This document shows, in pieces, positions 21,961 through 27,700 of a stretch of DNA of 27,700 bases. The notes under the pieces are model-generated. The model saw only the letters and a list, made by a program, of their open reading frames with translations, did not search any database and was not told where the DNA came from. Source of the DNA: Pigoraptor chileana (Eukaryota; Opisthokonta; Filasterea); contig CALSCR010003657.1 in assembly GCA_943704495.1 (NCBI GenBank), positions 1 through 27,700 of the forward strand, written 5' to 3'. The number at the start of each line of letters is the position of its first letter. The stretch's first letter is position 1. The position numbers and the translations under genes are program-made.

Positions 21961-22576
21961 ATCCCAGTGCGGTGGTGCGGTGGTGCGGTGCGGCGTGTGC
22001 GATGTGTGATGGGCGGCGGCGGCGCAAGCGGGCGGGCCTGTAGCGTTGGCATGTTTCAGTGGGCGCGGCTGTTCTCCTCAATTTCTTTGTCTCTCTGTCT
22101 TTCTTTTCCTGTCTCTTCATATCTTTTGGATGGTGTGACGCTGTGTGTGGGAAGTTGGGAATGTGCGGCGGTGACTGGCGATGCGTCGACAAATTTACTC
22201 TGTCGCATTGCTTTGTTGCCGTTGTCGTGGCGACCGTCGTGTGGACGTGCCCACGCCCTTCGCCTGTTGCACAAACGAACGCTTTACTATGTGCTGTGTC
22301 TGCGGCTTGTCGCTTTCGTTGTCTTCCACTTTGTTTGGCTGCTTATTTACCCTTCATGTATGTAGACGCGCTGTTTTTTTCTTACCCAATTTGTATAAAA
22401 GTCATTCTCTTCTCCCGAATACGGAATACGGCAATGGCGGTTTATGTTTGTTTTTGGTATAGCAAGAATTAAAGGCGACAAGTAAAAAAGGCGACGATGA
22501 TAGCAGGCGCAGCGAGCGGACACGCAAAGCGAAGTTGAGGGAAAGGTGCGATGTATGTCTCAGAGAGGCTTGTCGC
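21961..22576. other. Convergent 3' spacer between RAB11 and SPC24
   Basis: 616 bp between facing stop codons. It is T/G-rich in the plus sense and I see no coding exon with family signal or splice-compatible structure. No clear AATAAA is visible for either gene, so polyadenylation signals are probably variant. Confidence 0.5.
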
Positions 22577-23744
22577 TCAGATGAGATCCCACAAGTAGTT
22601 TGTGATGAAGAACTTTGAGCTCTTCTTGGGATCGAGCTGGAAGGGACGCATGTCGGCGCTATTTTGGTTGCACACGTCTGTGTTGCGAGACAAGACACAA
22701 TCGCCGTAATTAGGGATTGGGTGGATTAGCGAAGATTGAGCGGATGTGTGGGACAAAATTGCTGCAGGTGAAGTTCCACACATTATGACATTTGGCTGTC
22801 TCCAAGGGCAAAAACAACGTCACAGTGCATTTGCATACACGGGCGCCCGAGTGTCACACCAGCTGGGATCCATAGCCACTCACATCCTTGGACGTCCTCG
22901 GAATCGTAATCCCAGCGAATGCTCGTCAGGTTGGCAAACAGGCTGAGCGAATGTCTGCAGGGCATGGACATGACGAAATCAAGACAAGATGCAAGGGTCA
23001 GCAAGGAGTTGTATGAGGTGAGCCCAATGTGCGCATGCAGGAATCCAGCGTGACGCAGAATCAGCCCAAGCCTCGCGATGAGCCGCCAGAAACACCCACT
23101 TTGTGCGGGGCACTTCAATGGCACCCTGCTGGTCAAGATCCCGTCGTCGTGCTCGCAGCGACTCGAGTTCGAGCTTCATCCTTGCAATCTGCATTTCAAC
23201 CGACGTACAATTGAAGTCAAGGAGAAACAGAAAGCTGTGAAAATTTTCATGACAGCAGGGCTGCACACTAGTACACCATATTATGATTGTTGCGGATATT
23301 GGCTCTCCTTGTCCGTGTGGTTAATGGCTTTCGCTGTGGCAAACTTGTCGTGTTCGGCGTTCTCCAGCTTAACGCGGTGTGTTGCCTCATCTTCGCAAGG
23401 CTCAACTTCGCCTTCAATCTTCGCAACCTTAGATGTCCATTCTGAGAAAAATGTGGGTTTGTTTGTCTCAATGTTATTCCTCTGGAGATGCGAGTGGCTT
23501 ATCCGCAGACATTGAAGGAGACACGCAGGAATCGAGCGTGCTGATCTTCATCTCAAAACGAAGCTCATACCAATGCCCCACCTTTGATTGTCTGTTTGAG
23601 CGCCTGTTCCTTCGCATCGCGCGTGTCCTGAATCTCCTTTTGAAGTCGACCGATTGCAGCAACTTCGTTTACGTCGTCGTTGGCAGCAAAAACATTGGTT
23701 GTGTCGCGCAGAATCGCGCGCGTTTCGGTGGTTGTCAGAGACAT
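22577..23744 (-). CDS. SPC24: Kinetochore protein Spc24 (Ndc80 complex)
   Basis: Spc24 pairs with Spc25 to anchor the Ndc80 complex to the inner kinetochore. Exons are 23744-23582, 23441-23345, 23180-23100, 22954-22884 and 22677-22577, giving about 170 residues (human 197). The start MSLTTTETRAILRD leads into a Lys/Glu-rich coiled coil (GRLQKEIQDTRDAKEQALKQ, then KLELESLRARRRDLDQQGAI). The C-terminal globular domain is diagnostic: LTSIRWDYDSEDVQGYV, then PFQLDPKKSSKFFITNYLWD and LI-stop, matching the closing SxFFIxxYLW motif of the family. Donors are GTGGGG, GTTTGC, GTGGGT and GTGAGT. The exon 2/3 joint (donor 23344, acceptor near 23181) is the least certain, though phases close. It is divergent from COMMD4, with an E2F-like site in the shared promoter. 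Confidence 0.85.
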
Positions 23745-24199
23745 TTTCAAAAACAAGTAATACGAACAGGTTACAAAGATTCAAAAAGATAAATCATAGG
23801 CGACTTTTCTGCTACGGAACTGCATCATTAAATCGCAATTCAAACGCTTTATCATCCGCACACACATTTGTGCACTGACACGGCATCAGCATAATTTCAA
23901 ATTTTATTTTGGCGCGCGCGATTATCCGAGATCATTTGGGATCATCCGGTGTAAATCCCCGGTCAACGCTAAGCGTCAACACAGACGCGTTCTCGGCCGC
24001 ATCGTTCTAGCGGTTGTGCAATTGTGAGGACTGTCTGCAAACTTTGATAAGGACATCAATGCCACACGCATATGAAGTTTATCCTCACTGTACTGGCGCC
24101 AGCGAGTGACCACAGAACATTTGCGTATGCTGGCCGGTGCGTCTTCATCTTCAACGGACGTGTAGATAACCGACAACGCTGACGTGACTTATCAAGAAA
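23745..24199. promoter_or_regulatory. Bidirectional promoter between SPC24 and COMMD4
   Basis: 455 bp between outward-facing starts, no coding sign. It contains TTTTGGCGCGC (23907-23917), about 165 bp upstream of SPC24, and TGACGTGA (24180-24187), 13 bp before the COMMD4 ATG. The second motif recurs in the ING/NME5 promoter. Confidence 0.5.
23907..23917 (+). promoter_or_regulatory. E2F-like site
   Basis: TTTTGGCGCGC fits the E2F/DP core TTTSSCGC. SPC24 is a mitotic gene, and E2F-type control of such genes is common from plants to animals. Use here is inference. Confidence 0.5.
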
Positions 24200-25326
24200 A
24201 TGGTGTGTAAACAGACTCCCGATCGCCAATACGCCGAGTCTGCAATCAATCTCCGACGCCATACTCACATTCGCATTTGAACATATGTTTTTTTTTCTTG
24301 CGCAGAAATTCCGTTTCTGTGGAGAGCTCGACTGCCCCGACTGGGTGCTGGCGGAGATTTCTATCCTTTCGAAAATGGTCAGTTATGATCCTGAGAGGTT
24401 CAGTAGATGTGTGTGTATGGAGTGGTGTGTGCGTGTGATGTGTGTGTATGGGGTGGATGTGTGTTTGGATGTGTGTGCATGCATCAGGTTGTTCTGAATT
24501 GCACTTTCCCTCAGTGAGAACACACCGGTTGACGTCAACGACAACAACAGAGAATTACTTAGCGAACACCATGAAATCTGACACGCGTGTGGCTTCACTC
24601 TGCACTCGCTTCCGACAGACTTCAATTAAGATGAAACTGCTCTGCGGACAAGTCATTGAAGACATTGTTGGAGGACACATTGACGTAAGTTTCTGTGTAC
24701 AGCTGATTCATTATAAACTCACTCGGCAGTCCAGCATGCGGACTTGCTGGATTATTTCCTGCAAACTTTTGGACTTATGTGGCGATGGCGAGGTTTTAAG
24801 GCTAGAACGCTCTGTTTGAAATCGCACACGGAGACATTGATGTGGTTTATTGGCTGTTGTGCGCAGTATGACAAAGTATTCAAGCTGACAGCCGATGCGA
24901 AGTATGGTGAGTGAACCCTCTCCCCTACTCACCCCCGCCCTCACACCCTCGCCTCAGCGCTGGCCTCGTGTGGGTTGGTTGTGTTGTGGCATGTTGAGCT
25001 GTCTTGCGCTTGTTGTCTGAAATCTATGCGTTTGGATTGGGCGATGCAGAGGCCTCCGACATCAAGGCATCTCTTGCGGCGCTCCTTTTTATTCTTACAT
25101 CGGCAGCAAAGTACAGCGTCGACAGTGAGTCGCTGTCCAATGAGCTTCAGCAGTTGGGATTGCCGAAGGGTGGGTCGTGTGCTGCTGCAGCTCCGCATTT
25201 TCTTCTGTGTCGCGGCTGCTTCTGTGTGGTGCAATGCATTTGTGGGACTGTGCGTTCACATCACTTGGTCTCAATTTCTGCATAGCATATGGATGCTCCC
25301 TGCATATGGTTATAAATTGGAGTTGC

Positions 25327-25380
<54 letters not shown>

Positions 25381-26301
25381 GTGAGTGTGTGTGTGTGTGA
25401 GTGTGAGTGTGAGTGTGAGTGTGAGTGTGTGTGTGAGTGTGCGTACTGACGCACTGACGATGTGCTTTACAGAACACTCGGGCTCCCTGTGCCGTTCATA
25501 TGCCGATTCGCTTGCGCAGCTTCAGGATACGCTGCGAAAAAAGAGTCTGCGCGGTGGGTTTGGCGTTTATGCTGTCGCCCACCCACGTGGAAGCCGCTGT
25601 CGATTGGATTTGTCAATCTATTGCATTGCACTCTGCTCCGAGGGTATGGTCACGTGGTAGAGACTGCTCACTGAGCCTCGCTTGTTTACCTTTCGCATGG
25701 ATTGACTGCAGTGAATCGGCTGGCTGCCTGCGACTGGCGGTTGGACTATGTTCTGGCATCAAACACTGCGTCGGTGGGTCTTCTTTTCCTCGCTTTCTGT
25801 CGCCGTGAAGCATATACCATAGGCATTGATCGTCCTTTGAAACGTCCATCCGTGTGTTCGTGTGCGACGTGTCTGTGCGTCTGGATGTGTGTGTGTGTGT
25901 GTGTGTGTGTGTTTTATGTGTGCGCTGGATGCCCATTCGTTGACTATGGGCACGTGTCATAATGCAGTCTGTGCAAGTGCCGACGGCGCAGCTGTACGTT
26001 GCTGTGGAAACTGACAAGCTGAGCGGGCCATCGGCTGCATCCTTCGATGTGTCAGCCGATAAACTGCGCCTTCTTTTGTCTGGTGGGTGCATTCTGTTGC
26101 TGCTGTTGGTGTTGTTGTTGTCGCGGGGTTGGGTGTTGTGAAATGTCGTTTTCTATTTATGCACTGCAAACGTGCGCACCGTATTCGTATCTGCTTATGT
26201 TCTGCGTATGTTCCCGTACACTGACGACAGATCCGTTTGCCTTTTCTCTTCTCTGTTCAGATCTCAAGCAAGCACATAATTATATGGTCGGCCTCTCTTG
26301 A
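24200..26301 (+). CDS. COMMD4: COMM domain-containing protein 4
   Basis: COMMD proteins form the Commander complex, which with retriever and CCC components recycles endosomal membrane proteins. Nine exons: 24200-24202, 24306-24377, 24619-24684, 24867-24906, 25050-25169, 25473-25553, 25712-25773, 25968-26082 and 26261-26301. All phases agree and the product is 199 residues, the same as human COMMD4. The first exon is just the ATG; splicing gives [19 protein letters not shown], aligning with the start of animal COMMD4 with no offset. Further motifs are [56 protein letters not shown] and the COMM-domain end [18 protein letters not shown]. Introns 5 to 8 all start GTGGGT. Two large microsatellites sit in introns 5 and 7. 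The alternative ATG at 24285 would need intron 1 to be retained. It converges with the SPIN90-like gene. Confidence 0.95.
25326..25442. repeat. Compound microsatellite (GTT)n-(GTGA/GTGTGA)n
   Basis: About 18 GTT units (25326-25380) run directly into a (GTGT)/(GAGTGT) tract to about 25442. Both lie in COMMD4 intron 5, ending about 30 bp before the acceptor. Confidence 0.95.
25884..25913. repeat. (TG)n microsatellite
   Basis: About 14 TG units in intron 7 of COMMD4, between the donor at 25774 and the acceptor at 25967. Confidence 0.93.
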
Positions 26302-26649
26302 GTGCTGCGGCAAATGCATAAATGTGTGGTATGCGGCGTGTGCGTGCGTGCAGTATGGAAATTGTGGCCCGTCTGTGTCAGTGATGGATGGGATGTGGCT
26401 GGTCGACCGTGTCTGCTTGTATTTGCGCAATGTGAGCAGAGCAATTGCATTCTGTGGCTGTCTGCAATTACAACGCGATTACAACTTGCGCGCGGTCTCA
26501 TAGTTAAGTCTCCGCCGTGTGCTGCTTTCAATGATCGAATACTCTATATCTACACACGCATCACAGTCACACTCGCAATCGCACTCACAAAACGCACAGC
26601 ACTGCATGTATGTCAATGGGTTCGCGAGATTACATCCGGGCGCTCCACT
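26302..26649. other. Convergent 3' spacer between COMMD4 and the SPIN90-like gene
   Basis: 348 bp between facing stop codons. I see no coding exon and no clear AATAAA on either strand; it presumably holds both short 3' UTRs. Confidence 0.5.
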
Positions 26650-27617
26650 TTAAAAGTATCGCTCGCGCAGCTCCCGTGCCAGCGAGCGCACCGCCGCATC
26701 GTCATCGCCACCCTCGGATTCACTCGCCACAATCGCATTGAGGCATTGCGAGAGCGCGGCTGATTTGTGAGAGCCGCTTTCGGCATATCCTGTCGTCAGC
26801 AGTATGCCCCGGAGGACCTCGAGGTTGTCCAGACGCAGCTGCGTGTAACGTGACGGATATTCCGAAGCAAAATAGCAAAGGATGGTTGATGATAGCAACG
26901 CGAAGGCTCTTTCGTAAGGACTGCAGTGCCGCAATGTGGCAGATGCAAACAGTCGCATGGACAAGAAACGCAACAGTCCCATGCGCAAATACAATGCGCC
27001 ATGTCAATGCACACAACAGCATGAACGGCACGCAGACTCACCGGGTCGCCCACGCTGAGATCGCCCAGTTGACGGAGAAGAATTTCAATGAGCACTTTGA
27101 GGTCGTTGGTGAAAAGCACGTGCGCCGTTTGCGGACACGAGAACATGTCACGCAGTAACTTGAGAAGCGAGTTGAGGCGGCGTCCGTCGGGTGCGATGGC
27201 GTCGACAGGGTCGTCTGCAAACAACGGGCACACAACGCAGTGCAGTTAATGCATATCCAAACACAAAAAAACACAAACAACCTGATAGCGTGAATGTGTG
27301 TTCCGTGAGAAGATATTAAGCTTAGTTGTAGCGGGTGATCGAGACGGATAAAAGAGATGCAGCCCTAAGCATAGGGCGGGCGCACATGGCACATGCACTG
27401 CGGAAATGCACAGGCACACCGCACAGGCACACACACGGAGGCGCCACAAACGGAGGCGACACGCACTTCCTCTGTTGACGAGCACGAGCAATTTCTGTCC
27501 AAAATTGACGGTATTCGATCGCGTGGCGAGCACTTGTATAACGAGGTTGTGGGAGTCATCGAGTACGGTGGGGTCCGCTGACGGGCCAAACGGCGCAAAG
27601 TGCAGATTGAATCCAAG
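26650..27617 (-). CDS. SPIN90/Dip1/Ldb17-family Arp2/3 activator, C-terminal part (runs off right edge)
   Basis: WISH/DIP/SPIN90 proteins switch on the Arp2/3 complex without a pre-existing filament, making the first linear actin filaments. The visible exons are 27617-27467, 27214 to 27042 or 27013, and about 26920-26650. Family features: NLVIQVLATRSNTVNFGQK, LLVLVNRGNDPV across the first joint, LLKLLRDMFSCPQTAHVLF, TNDLKVLIEILLRQLGDL, then YTQLRLDNLEVLRGILL near the C-terminus, which fit the armadillo-like leucine-rich domain. The first joint (donor GTGCGT) is in phase. At the second, the best donor (GTGAGT after 27042) is phase 0 while the conserved last exon needs a two-base carry-over, so either a weaker donor (GTGCAT after 27013) is used or the sequence contains an indel. 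The N-terminal half lies beyond the microsatellite at the window end. Confidence 0.72.
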
Positions 27618-27628
27618 CTGTGTCGCAT

Positions 27629-27637
27629 GTGAGTGTG

Positions 27638-27700
<63 letters not shown>
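27629..27700. repeat. (TG)n microsatellite at the window edge
   Basis: A GAGTGT lead-in passes into pure TG to the last base, so the full length is unknown. It lies upstream of the exon at 27617 in the minus-strand SPIN90-like gene, so it is (CA)n in sense orientation and probably intronic. Confidence 0.95.

Noticed and set aside
25177-25449. Poly-Cys and poly-Leu protein frames over the GTT repeat
   Set aside because: They are translations of an intronic microsatellite within COMMD4 intron 5.

Overview
This window is nuclear DNA from a eukaryote. It carries ten protein genes on both strands, and nearly all of them are split by short spliceosomal introns (roughly 80-460 bp, GT-AG, plus one likely GC-AG). 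Dinucleotide and trinucleotide microsatellites lie mainly inside introns. Two genes belong to motile cilia (MYCBPAP and NME5). The oxidosqualene cyclase has lanosterol-synthase rather than cycloartenol-synthase residues. These point to a flagellated protist, most simply one on or near the opisthokont line such as a choanoflagellate-like organism. This placement is inference; no marker in the window settles it.

Layout, left to right: (1) a minus-strand, five-exon secreted or membrane protein of unknown family, running off the left edge; (2) MYCBPAP, plus strand, divergent from gene 1; (3) a plus-strand type II membrane glycosyltransferase that joins GT47, LARGE-type GT49 and GT64 modules, one module per exon; (4) an ING-family PHD-finger chromatin protein, minus strand, nine exons; (5) NME5, plus strand, divergent from ING across a 582-bp spacer with clustered TCACGTG boxes and an RFX-like X-box; (6) lanosterol synthase, plus strand, 14 exons; (7) a Rab11 GTPase, plus strand, five exons; (8) the kinetochore protein SPC24, minus strand, five exons, with an E2F-like site upstream; (9) COMMD4, plus strand, nine exons, whose first coding exon is only the ATG; (10) a SPIN90/Dip1/Ldb17-family Arp2/3 activator, minus strand, running off the right edge.

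The genes do not form one pathway. There are three head-to-head pairs (1/2, 4/5 and 8/9) and three tail-to-tail pairs (3/4, 7/8 and 9/10), as in a compact genome using bidirectional promoters. The spliced models were assembled by hand from reading frame, splice-site dinucleotides, intron phase and family motifs. In nine of the ten genes the phases close without conflict; the tenth (SPIN90) is flagged.

The most novel items are the GT47-GT49-GT64 fusion with phase-0 introns at both module joints and an apparently degenerate GT49 site, a dispersed 42-bp intronic repeat with a tRNA B-box-like core, and the shared promoter motifs (TCACGTG/TGACGTGA, ATTGGCGGG, X-box). No mobile element, CRISPR array, rRNA or tRNA was recognised.
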